Positions 35,533 through 47,800 of a stretch of 64,000 bases of DNA are shown here, piece after piece. Position 1 is the first letter of the stretch. Every line of letters begins with the position of its first letter. Origin of the DNA: Stratiolaelaps scimitus (Eukaryota > Arthropoda > Arachnida > Mesostigmata > Laelapidae). Location: contig JABWDB010000002.1 in the NCBI GenBank assembly GCA_019614645.1, positions 26,711,501-26,775,500 on the forward strand, given 5' to 3'. Both the position numbers and the translations under genes were made by a program. The notes below the pieces were generated by a model. It made no database searches and was not told the DNA's origin. It was given only the letters and a program-made list of their open reading frames with translations.

Positions 35533-37029
35533 GTGAGCAGTTGATTTTTGGCTTTTGATTTCAGTTGATCCGTTTCATGGTCAACCCGCCCATGCGGGTT
35601 GATGTCATTGGACTTAAATGACTTCTCAAGGTAAGCAAAATCTTCGCAAAGATGATCTCTCTACAACTGATGAGGAGAACGAGAGGATCCCGTAATAATA
35701 CTTTCGGCAAGTATACCATATTCATGTAAAACTGTATATGACAATTTTCTATCTCGTTTTAATAGTGTTGGCGAGGTGTCAGTGTGACCTTTGGGATGAT
35801 ATTACATATCAACAAGTCTGGTACGTCTGTTCTGGGTACGATTAGGGATTGTGGGGTAGCCTATATTTATAAGGCTCTGGGTGTACCATATTTATTGTAT
35901 AGTTGTGCTATACTCCACTGTGCCGTGAAATAATTATCCATTTGATTACCAAATTGTGTATTTTTCAGACTTTCGCGAACGACAAGAGCCAAAGGTGTGC
36001 TTCTATAATACAATGCACAATACAATCATATGCTATATTACTTTTACCTCATGTGCCATAACAATGGGACATGTTACTGATTCACTACCTGATTTCCAAC
36101 ACCAGCGCAATTAACACAACCTTTCATCGCTTTCACATTATACTCGTGTCGTCCATACAGTCTATCTATAATAATATCGAAATGTTTCAACCTGAAGCAT
36201 GTTCCCGGCCGGAGGGAGCTATCTTCAGTTACAACCGTTTTGGCGTAGTGGTAGGAGAGCTGTCATTTCGGTAGACACTAGTGTTGTCGAGCTTCCCATC
36301 GTTAACGCTATAAACCACCGCTCTAAATAGATGAGAGTGGTAGCCTTTAACTGCGGTCGAAAATGACGCCTGCTCTTATTGATGATAGAATAGCCATGAT
36401 GTGCTGCTGTGCGACAATAGTGCGAGTGAATACAAACTCTGATTGACAGTGAGATACAGGCGTTCTAACTAAGGTGGCATCTTGCAACCAAGCAATATTC
36501 GATGCTGCTTTAAATAGGAAAAGTATTTGCTTGTACTGAAAATAACATGAACAGCTGTGATTGTGTCCGGTTCATTGGCCCTTGATGGGTTGATATATTT
36601 GGACATTGCAAAACGCCCTTATGAGGCAGGCGCGGATGTGAAACTAATTAGGGACAATGATGCGGCGGAGGTGAACATCACAACACGAGAATGGCTTATG
36701 CATCTGTGAGTGAATGGAAGTGAGGACCTTGGTTCCAAGTGTTTGGAGACGTATTTGTTTAGACCAAAGAAATATTATCCGGAATACCCTCAATAAGTGA
36801 CGATCGAGATTGCTACGTATCCAGCGACAAGAAAATCGTTCATCGAACAACAGAATGGCGCAATGAACAGTTTTTAGGTTTAACAAAGAGGGACCCGTTT
36901 ATGTAATTAGTCTACTTTGGCTAATTTATCCAAATTGTGAATTGTGGTCCAGATAGAGAAGCTGAAATACGAGCTCCAGTTTTTTTTCACTTCGCAATTT
37001 CCTAAATGTCTACTGCACTTTTAATCTAT

Positions 37030-37205
37030 GAAGTTCGATGGCGTGGTGCCTTCGTGTGTGTGCCTTGCAATCGGTGGAGACGGAAGTAGGTGGACGGGTT
37101 CGATCCCCACCGTTGCACATTTGCATTTAAAGGGGTCCGTCTTATGAATCAATGCCGAAAGTAGTACCGCGAACCTTAAATGTTGGCTGAGAATCCTCCC
37201 GGAAA
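37030..37205 (+). repeat. SINE-like dispersed repeat, copy D (best preserved)
   Basis: GATGGCGTGGTGCCTTCG head, GGGTTCGATCCCCACCG (a near-perfect pol III B box), TTGCACATTTGCATTTAAAG, CCGTCTTATGAATCAATGCC, AGTACCGCGAACCTTAAATG and TTGGCTGAGAATCCTCCCGG. Alignment with copies B and C defines a repeat of roughly 180 bp with a tRNA-like 5' part. Confidence 0.75.
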
Positions 37206-40200
37206 ATTTGCCTACACTTCTAACTTCAAGACGTTATAGTTTCTGCAGAAGGCGGCTCGGTCCTGAAAGCATATCCAGTATTTCGTCCAAATATTGTCTC
37301 TGAGCGCAATCGTTTATATTATAAGATGGTCGGACACAATTAAGTAGATGACAAACTTTGATATCGGCTATGTCGCACACTGGAACGCAGAAAGATGATA
37401 AGCTCACGTTGTGTTTGATATCCGGTTGATACATTTGCCTTTCGTTAATGGACTATCTATGATGGTTGTCACAGTGTTGAAGGTACGCCATAAGCACAAG
37501 CATAAATAAACTCAAAATGTTAGTCGGCCTTCTCTCATTAAGCCCTATAATATATTTCACCTTATTAGTACACGCATAGTGATGCTAACAGGAAATTCAC
37601 AATATTCTGTGATACAGTATATTAAAATGGACGCGTTAAGTACGAGTTTCCATGCCATAGGATTGTTCCTTTATATAGGGGGGAAAAAATTCAACATACG
37701 ACGAAAATATGTTTTCAATTCAATTCTTAACAAATAGACCAAATCAATTGAAAGGATAAGATTCTGACATGTAGGAGGATAAGGCCCTACACTGGGTCGG
37801 GCTTACTTTTAGTCATATGACCACTTGGACAAACTAGATGCAGGTAAATGTCGATATTTTTCAAATTGGCGCTTATAAACCAAGTTTGTCAGGGCGATAG
37901 GCAGCTGTGTCACCGCTGCAGCCATCATCGAGAGCAGTAAGGTAATATGTGTCCGTATTAGGATTTGCCATTAGATCCAAATTTATCCAGAGGGTTTTGG
38001 CGTGAATAACAAAATACACTCAATTATAATATTATACATAGACTTGCCGAGGTCACCTGAGCGTATTCACCTCTGTGGTTGTCCCTATGCACAGCACGTC
38101 GAGTTTTCATTCTTAAAAACCCCCTTATAGCCGTTTTAGTGACTTCTACCCTACACCACATAGTAAGTCATTCGTGGCTATTTCACCTCCAGATCGATCG
38201 ACAGCACCACAACAGAATAGAGCGATTTCACGCTCTTAAGATGTTTGAAAATGACTGTGCACATAATGAAGGCCCGAACTATTCCACAACATTATTCGTT
38301 CTCAGAAAAATCATCTACGATGTTGCCCTTAACTACAGTGTGCCGTTTGAGGTATCATGTTCAAGCATTGCATTTCGAATCCCGACCTCAACTGGACTTA
38401 TTACCTTATTACTTACCCTATAACACCTCCAACAAATATGCTCGTGTACCATTAGTCGCATTTGGTACATACCTGAGGGGGTCGCCTCATGCCCCCTTTT
38501 TACCGGCATCGATCTAAGCCAAATTCGTATCGGTATCCTCTTGAGTGCTAGCCCTAAGGCTTGACGGCCTCTTAAGTGACGGAAACTTTACGGTGGAGAT
38601 CGCAGCAGGCGGCCGTCAGGTGCCGCCGACAAGGCGCTCCCAAAAAGCACTTTTCGTCAATAATATTAAGCTTTGATAGCTTCCGTTCAAACAGTGGCAA
38701 TCGAAGTGGGCACCACCTCAGTGACAACGCGAATATACTTTGTTTGGTGTATCTCTCTTTCTACTATCGTCCATCTGCTGCGAGAGCACACGCGTTCGCG
38801 AGCTGGAGCACACTAATAACATCAACTTTTGTTGACTCTAGTGGACCAGATAATTTGAGCTTTGGCTTTTAAGTACGTTCTTCTAATGTTTCGAAGATGT
38901 CGCTTTGGTGTGTGATCGCGACGCAGTGGCGTACTGACTTTTAGAGAGATCATGGTGTGAGAGGCTGGTCGAGGCCGGACGAGCCAACCGAAAGTTCGTC
39001 GGTAGCTCACAGCATTAGCTTACGGTCCCAAATCAGTCAATATTCAGGTACAACAAACAGCCGTTCGCATTCCACATTATAGAATTAGTGGTGACCTGCA
39101 AAGCGGCGAGGCTTCATAGATGTGGCACGGTCAGTGTCGCTGAAATCACAAAGGCCTGTTTTGGCCATGCATTTGCATATTGGTGGCGACAATATCGTAT
39201 ATATCGCTGACGACCTAAGGGCAGGATGTTGATAGTAGTGTGCATCGTAATCGTGCGAAACCATCTAGAGAATGATAATCGATCCTTAGCAATCCAAAAA
39301 CTCCTTCTTGCTTGAGATCCTACAAGTTTGGGCTAAACCAATGACTGACCTTTCATGACATCTGTTCATACCAAATGTTCGCTATTCGTCGACCTCCTGA
39401 CGCTAAATAGTCTTTAGACGTTATGAATACGGGGGGTTGGGATATTTGTTATCAATAGTTGATCACACACAACTCTCAGTTCTCTTAGTAGGTGCTGCAT
39501 CAGTACAGGGCATTATGAGTAGAGTAGCTGTTGTATCTACGGAAACAAGGTACAAAGTAGAAAGAAAATATGACTAATGCGTCTTTCTCACGATTAATTA
39601 ATCCATTGACGATTAATTTCGAAAAGCAATCGTTGACAGAAATCATTATCGGGTAGTTTACGAATAGCATATTTGGCTTCTACATTTTCAATATGGGACA
39701 AGAAGCCTATACAGAATTTTCATACACCTCGACGATCTACAACAAAGATTCACCCAAATCGACGCCTTCAGCTAATCGATATGACATGTATATCGTTTTA
39801 TTGTCATCTTGAATTGGCAGCTGTGCACAATTAGTACCTGACCTGGTGGAGCAAATTTGTTTCACATTAGCAACTGTCGACCAAGTCTTCCCTATCGCAG
39901 AAGTGTTTAACTGACTATTGCCTTCCTCTACCTGAAAATCTAACAAACAATCCATTCGATTTAGATAACTTGATTTAACTATTATAAGACGACGCATCTG
40001 CTATATCTTCCATTGGTATTAAATAGAGTGAAGATTTTCAAATTAGGCGACACGGTAACATATGATCCTTCACCGGTCCTTCTAATTATAGACGCTGAAT
40101 TCGTCCTCGTAGTTGCGATTTTGATCTCAGTTTTAGTCATCGGACACTCCAACATAATTTTATAGTACAAATGGAACAGTGCTGTCATCTATGAACTGAA

Positions 40201-40290
40201 TCGCTAACCAATGGATTGATCACTCAAAATCTCAAGATCATGCTGATCTTTCATCGACCGATTATTCTACAGATTTCTCGATGACACGCT

Positions 40291-40293
<3 letters not shown>

Positions 40294-40333
<40 letters not shown>
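40294..40333. repeat. (TA)n-(TG)n microsatellite
   Basis: A TA run of about 14 units passes directly into six TG units. Confidence 0.92.
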
Positions 40334-40439
40334 ATGTAAACTGACGGTGGCAATGATTAAGGAGCAATAAGTGCGCCGTAGAATGGGTTAGAGGGTGAAG
40401 AATGCTGTTCGTCGCTGACAAGTGTGGCTAGGGTGGATG

Positions 40440-41835
40440 GGTTCGTTGTAGTGGTCTTCTTGTTATTAAAGAAACATGATGGACCTTCGTTTCATCGTAG
40501 CGCTCTCTATAATTTCTTGCTTTCTGCATCATCGTCATCTTCACCGTCTTCTATCTGATCTTGTTGCCTTTTACCGGAGCCGGCAAAATCATATCTGCGC
40601 GGCGTACGCTAGCTGCAGCAGCAGCGTTTCCATAAGATACGTCGCATACAACGTACCCACATCGCCCTCGATCTCACCGCCCTTTAGGATCATTGCGCGA
40701 TCGATGCCACGATCACACGGGCGTTCACCAACACCAACAGCAGCAGCAGCATCACCGCCACTAAACAACAACTACCACATTATGTCGTCTTCTAGCGCGT
40801 TGCTTTTAGTAGCCCTCTAGCTAACTGACTGGTAGATGGGTGGATAGAGCCAGCTTATATTCGTGCGATAGTCGCTTCGATGTCGTTTTGGTTCATACCA
40901 TTCCATTGGGGTTTTAGAAGGAGATGGGACTACCACTACTACTACTACTTGTCTCATGGTCTTCCGCAGCATCAGCTAGGAGTTATCCAGGGCGTCTAGC
41001 AGAGAGGGTTTACAGGAGCATCAGCAGCACTCAGGAGCACTTCTCCTTGAGAAGACTACGCGAAAGTGCCGCCCCTCTACTGCCGATGCCGGTGCCGAGA
41101 GCCTCTTGAGAAGTTACTGGATGAAGCTGGCTCGAGTTCGTCATCGATGCAATCCTTTTCGGTTTAGCCGTCTACCAGCAAGTCCAGTGCTAGCTACAAC
41201 AGCTACAGTACGAGTCGCCCTGCAGCAGCCGCCCGTGACAACCCACCGCCGTTGTCATTTGCTAGTGTACCTCCTGTATCCCGAGAGCAAACGCTGAGCT
41301 GTTATTCCCAAGCGAACAGTGTGGCCAGCATAATTTTGCACCCATCAGTGCTTTCGGCGTTATTCTACGACACAAAGATCGACTCAAAAGTGTCGTCGTG
41401 TTTAGTGACGACTGCAACAAGAACACGTTGCAGTTGCTGTTGCTGCCTTTTCCCGATATTGACGACTTAATCAGTCAATCAATTAGTGTAGATCGGACTG
41501 AACATCGTTTTGCATGTATGCGACACAAACTTGTCGTATTGGAAGAAATAAAACGCTCTGTTCTATATTCTATACTCACATCAAACCACCACATAGAGGC
41601 CCATCGATTCGTCGATCAATCAAGCCCTGCACTCTAAGCGATTCAGCGTAAAGGAGCAAAGCAAGGTCTGCTTCTTCTTCCTCTTCATCATCATCGATAG
41701 CTAAACACGAACCGTTTGTGTAGTGCCGTCGAGACCGGGAGACTTTTCATAGTAATCATCAAATCGTTTTAACAACGTGAGAATAATTGAGAGTAGACAA
41801 AAACCTTTAGTAAAGAACACAACAGCCAGCTGACC
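40440..41835 (+). promoter_or_regulatory. GC- and triplet-rich block: putative promoter and 5' leader of the transporter gene
   Basis: CAG/GCA runs near 40612-40625 and 40735-40752, a CTA/ACT run near 40930-40950 and general GC enrichment set this block apart. It stops at the Kozak-like CTGACCATGG. An in-frame TAG lies at 41794-41796. Open frames such as 40476-40820 are low-complexity and unrecognised. I infer promoter plus 5'UTR by analogy with the block before the calmodulin-like gene. Confidence 0.45.
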
Positions 41836-41875
41836 ATGGTCGCCCTCCAGGAGGACCACCATCCACCGCAAAATG
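41836..41875 (+). CDS. transporter gene, proposed exon 1 (start codon)
   Basis: ATG in the context GACCATGG opens [13 protein letters not shown] and ends one base into the next codon at G|GTAAG. The frame is closed by an upstream TAG at 41794-41796. The acceptor at 54432-54433 supplies TC, giving GTC (Val) and continuing [15 protein letters not shown] without a stop, so phases match. If this exon is not used, the downstream ATG at 54454 would be the start. Confidence 0.6.
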
Positions 41876-44800
41876 GTAAGTTGTAATTTATTAACGGTGG
41901 GGCTGTTTAAAGCTCAAAATAGCTCTTCTATTCATATTTGTGTTCAATATTGTTGCAAAGTATACGTCAAATGTTGTTTTATGATATCAGTTGATAATAT
42001 CAGTCGTATTCACGGTCCAGCTTCTATTCCTGAGCTGACCGTGAGAAAAATGCTAAAAATGCTACAAACCTTTATACTATGCAGTATCACCAGTCTAAAA
42101 CAGTCAACTGAATACGATCTGATTATAGGTTTGATCGAAGAGATGGCGGACTTGAATATGATAGAGGATCATTATATTTAGCTAGTTAAAGTCATATGAA
42201 ATATGTCACGGTTCATCACGGTCATCGGAAAGGCATCTCTAATCAAAACTCAAACTAAAATATCTGCGTGCGGCACCGGCGGCTCCTCGTTGGCATGCGT
42301 CTACACGTATTGTTAATCGTCGTACTAAGTTAAAGCTCTGTGAATAAACGAATGCAAATTGGCACTGAATCTTTTTCCGGGGGCGATATTTAACCGGATG
42401 GTGACTCAGCATTGCATACTTCCGCCTCGCTCCGTTTGACGCTTGAGAGCTCTGAGCAGAGCCATCTCTATAGTGCGAACAAATACTAACAACAATTACT
42501 TATTACTTGTCGAGAGCCTTGAGAGCCGGCATATTTTCGTTGTTGAAGCTGGATTTTCTTTACCTCTAGGGTCCAAAAAGAAAACATGATGTTACCACTG
42601 TGGTTCGCTCAGGAGAGCGACGTGATCCCTTTCAAAAAACAAAGGACTGAACCCTGTAAAATAGCAGCTGTATCAGAACTTCTTGTTGGCGTCGCCTTAT
42701 GACTAGCCACGGTATTAATTATTTGCTCTGTTACCTTGATAACATAATAAGTGAATATAAACATTCGCGGAAAAAAAAGAAATAGAATCTGATACCGAAT
42801 GCCACTCGATCGATGATCTCACAAAAAAAAAATATATATATATATGATAATCTATCGGCTGATCACAAGACGCTCTCTAACATGGCCGTGAGTGCTCAGT
42901 CTGCCCAGAATTGACAAATAGAGATTGATATTATATAATCGGCAGTATCCGAGTGATCGGTTAAGGGAGCAGAAAATTATGTAGAGCAATAAGAATAATA
43001 ACAACAGTTGTTAAAATTGCAGCATTGTAAAATTGCAGCTCCTTTAATAAACCAATATACATTTACCTTTACCTTTACCTTGTATATAAACTGAATGAAT
43101 GAAATTAGTAAAATTAAAAGCTGATCACAGATCCTTTATAGGGTACTCGAACATCGACCGAACTGAATAGACACTCAGCCAACGGCTGAGGGTGACCCGT
43201 TAACGAACGCTTGCGCCCCTTAACGCGAAGACAAGTCTACGAGATGGCGTTCACACTGTTCCTGTGCCCTGTTGTTGTTATTGTTATTGTCGTCGAAATA
43301 GGACTTATTGTTGTTTTGAATGTAAGTCTCCACAGTGTTAATCAAAGCGGGTCAGCAGCGTTAAACAACGGGCCAGTGGATTGACAGTGGGAGAAAGTAT
43401 TGCCCACAATTAAGGGAAAAGGAGAAAGTAGAAGAAGAAGAAGAAAGAGCCAACGACGGGGCGAGAGTGGTACCGCTGTTGTACGGGGGAGTGCAACCGA
43501 CCTCGTGGCGTACACTCCCGGCATCGAACGCACTAGAGTACGCCAAAGGTGTACCGTGTCTGATATCTACTATACAACAGTCGTACTAAGCTGAATAACA
43601 ATCATACGCTGAACCATCTAGTATCTGCACATCTCCAATAGGTGGCCAGAAGATGTATGCACATCTTGCTTCGTGGCGGCGTGTTATGGTGACATATTGA
43701 ATTATTCGTACAACGAATCATCCTTGATTGAAGCTCAGTGCTCCTCAGTGTTAAAATATTGCGGTGGAGTCTGCTCGACGTGCGAATCTCTTGTTAATGT
43801 AACGCGTCGTGCACCAAAAATCGTACGTGTCTGAAGAATGGCTACAAGGTGTTGTCCATGTTAGTGATATCAAACATTTTTCACCCCAGCTTAGTGCCAT
43901 AGTTCAAGTGGGAAGCAGTGTGACTTCAACAAAAGGAATCTAATCTTAACTCTATCGAACTCATTGTATGGGTGAAGCAGGAGTATAAAGAAGCGAACGA
44001 CCTGTCTAGTTGAGGTGACTAAATATCATATCACGCTATACGATGCAGTGCTAGCAAGTAAACTAAACGAAATTGGGAAGACGTAACTAAAAGTACCCGA
44101 ACGTTGAATGACGTTCGAAGATTTAGAGGTGAACCGTAATCTCAAAAGAAAGTACAAATTTCGATATCAGGGTGCGCGAAGCCTTCCCGTACAGAATAAT
44201 CTAGACAAACATGACAATTCAAAAGGACCGGTGGTAACGAAAATGTTTTCCTTTTCTGATCAACACTGAGACCTTTAAAGACCTTCAAAGAAAATGTACC
44301 ACAGAGTTCTAGCTCTAACAACTTAGCTGCTTCCCATATCACGATGTCAAATTTTAGAGGAGATTGAACGCAGTTAAGCAAACAGGTCCCTCAGAATATA
44401 TTATTAGAACGAAGTCCAATGGATGATTTATAAAACGGAATCTGATTGATGTCACCTGGATCGGAGAAGATATATTTACTATTATCATATAAATGCGAAA
44501 TTTGGAATAGAGATTTCCCATCAGGCTGGCACTGCATGTGCCATGTAATGATCATATGAGTGTTTGTGTTCGAACCTCAAATAGGTACCACCATGGTGTT
44601 CTGTCTTTTCCGATGCCGAAAGTACAGAAAATTATACAATTATACAATTGTATTTTAAAAATAATCTTGGCCTAAGCATGAAATAGCAGGCAACCAGCCG
44701 TATTTGGCATTTGGCAACCCTCAACCTTGACTAATAATCGATAAGCAGAACACGTCGACGTCACCCAGAGGATATTTGCACCAGGCGTATTCCACCATTT

Positions 44801-47800
44801 TCCCATTCTGTATGAATTATAATCTCCAAATAGTAATCAACAAAGAGCGCAATGCTTAGGGATGGTACGCCCAATGTATACAAATAATAGCACGTTATTC
44901 TTGTTACAAACATCATTGAAGTATCTATTCCTCTATTTTTTTTTTCGATAAAGATGTGTTTGATCATGGACAAAACTGCTTCGAACCGTAGAATCAGTTA
45001 TACGGACAGCGACTAAGGAGAAACAACCAATATGTCCACTTTGGTTGTTCATGCCACAAGAGCGTTTATGGAAGTACTTCAAAAATCGAAAACATCGCTG
45101 ATTTCCCTTTGTGATTTGACGTTGCCGCCGAATGAGATGTTTCGCCCGTCTTGTTAACGCGCAGCACAAGAATAGCTCTCTTTTGTTGTCCGATTTTGTG
45201 GTCATGTCACGTTATGGTGTTGTCAACTTATTCTACTCCAGAATCGCTACACAAACACACACATATTTCTTCGAAAACTGTTCACACGTTGATCATAATC
45301 CTGGCCAGCCCTGCACTGTTTTACTTGTTATCCCCTTATATAAAAAAAAAACTCCTCTTTCTAGGTTTCCACAGATTGTCTGTCCGACAACACGTTCTGC
45401 CTCTCACTGTTCTGCAGCAGATTCTTTAACCTTCAGAGTCAAATATAAATAGCTTAACCAGGGGTACAATCTCAGCCACTGCATAGTTAAGTTCACCTTT
45501 CTTTATCACCGAGAAACCACGATCGCTTTGCATTTGATAACACCATGGTTCTTGTGACGTAACCAACAAAGGACCTTTCTCTTAAATTTGCTTACCTCGT
45601 AAAGCTAAATACTGCCATAGCTATTCAGCTACAATGCGGATTGGCTGTATGGACGCCCCTTCGGGTCAAGAACAATCGTAGCTGCTGAACTGAGTAACGC
45701 AGTGGCTATGAAGCTAGCCAGAGCTCTCTAAGTTATAGCCTAGCGTATATAAATATATCCTGAGGTTGTACAACTTCCGGAAACCGTAATCTGACAGAAA
45801 GGCGGAAGCTTCAAACAGGCCCCCCTCTGCATTTGCGAATCAACCACAAGCAGAGTATTGTGCAAATCTATGACGGCGTATGCAACCCGAAGATTCGAAG
45901 GTACAGCCCAATGTGGATGTTTACAGATGAAATATTCCTTCCGCATAAAGGCAAATTTTAATAAGCTAGTTATATTTTGTAACATAATGAGAAGTTGAAA
46001 ATGAGAGCCGGAACATATTGATACCCTCTTTAAAGGGCCTGGCTTTGGCCAAAGTCAAATATTTCCCATTTGCCTTGCTAGTATTCTCGTACCGTGGCAC
46101 GGTACCTAGGCTAATAATTAAGTAATTGGGAAGTGGACTAATTGAATCACCACGACTCCGACATTCTACGCCGATTCAAAGTCGGCTCGACCGGAATATC
46201 ATTGTTATTGTTATCATTATATAGGCAGACAAGTAGTAAGTAGGTTTATATTAGCACACACACACACATACACAGAGAGACATGCCTGTTCAGATGTCTA
46301 TGTACATAGGGGTTAGGCATGGTCGTGGTGTTATTGCAACAAAAGGAACAGAAGTCCCCCCCGGCTTGTACTTAATATACAAGTTGATGTTGCAAGGTCA
46401 CGGAATTAGGGGATGTCATATTCTGTCGAGGGTCGCCTTGCAAAGTAAACAACACTTTGCTTATCTAACGACACTCACCAGTATACCACTTATAACAGAT
46501 AACAGCCGCTACACTCCGGCAATGTCATATAGATAATATATATATATATATATATGTGTGTATGTGTTGCGGTTAAAGCTGTGTCTTGTAAAGGTTATTG
46601 TCAAAAGTTCCTTTCCTGAGCCCTCATTTACAGCCATCGACCGTCTTCCAGTTAAACAGGATAATATTAATAGCTAGACACTTACTTATCCTTTTTCCGC
46701 AATGCATATGCTTTTGCGAAGCCAGCTTCTTACATGTTAATACTGTAATAATATTATGTCTTAACTCGCACATAGCAACACATCGTCCATAAGATACAGA
46801 ATTCTACCATTGACTTTCGATAACGATGATGCCAAAACCCCGCCACATTATAATAGCACAAGCTGTTAGTAAAGGCATTGAAGTTTATGGGTCACCCTTC
46901 TAATCACTGCGGATAAGATCAGTTTTATAGGATTTTCAGTTGGGTTTGATAAGATGCAAACATCGGCGAGTAGCTGAGAACAGGAGGTCATTCGCACACT
47001 CCTCACAAATTTACATTAAAAACAGGTGCTTGATATCAATGGCTTTCAAGGACCTATTTACCGACATCTCGATTCGAAAGTGAGCCCATCCCATTATCTA
47101 TTCTTGGCCAATCCCCCATAAGAGTAATACTTAGGCAACCAGCTAGCTCACAAAGGCACTTTGTAAGTGCTCGCATCGCTGACCGCCAGTTTGTTAATTC
47201 GTTATTCCTATTCATGTTTGCTCTGTGAACATATCAGTCCACTTCTATTACCTGGGGCTATTAACTATGCTAACAGGTTCGAAATCTACGAATTCAAATA
47301 GCCATTACATCCGGCATTTACCCTAAAAACATGTTTGGTATTTCCCTACATATCTCTAGCCAATGACAGAGATTTAAATACAAATTCTGGATAATTTCTA
47401 TATTTTAGAGTTTCAATAAATTTCGAACATGGTAAGATTTAGGGACAAAGTATACAGTTATAATCCAAACCATCCGAATCGAAGTAATGGTCGTGATTGA
47501 ACAATGACGGAGACCTTTTATTTTACAAATCTAGGTGACCTCCATAATCAGGTAAGAAGAAACAAATAAGTATTTCAATCCACAATATTGTTTAGGGCGC
47601 GCAGACCGGCCAATGAGTGAAATTGAAAGGATTATTTGTTGCTCCCAATTAAGATGTTTATCCAACAAAATTTAGACGCATTTTGTTCCTCGTTTAATTC
47701 GTTGAAGTCTGTACTGAGATTCCAAACATGAACTGACTCCAAGATCTGTATTACACCACAGGAAACCTAGATTTAGCATTTCACTCGGTAATAATGACCT

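Larger units (their letters stand above)
29359..40440. other. intergenic, AT-rich, microsatellite-dense
   Basis: It presumably includes the 3'UTR of the calmodulin-like gene at its start; AATAAA strings occur only near 31333 and 31460. Apart from repeats, one SINE copy and one speculative exon listed here, I see no gene on either strand. Confidence 0.55.
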
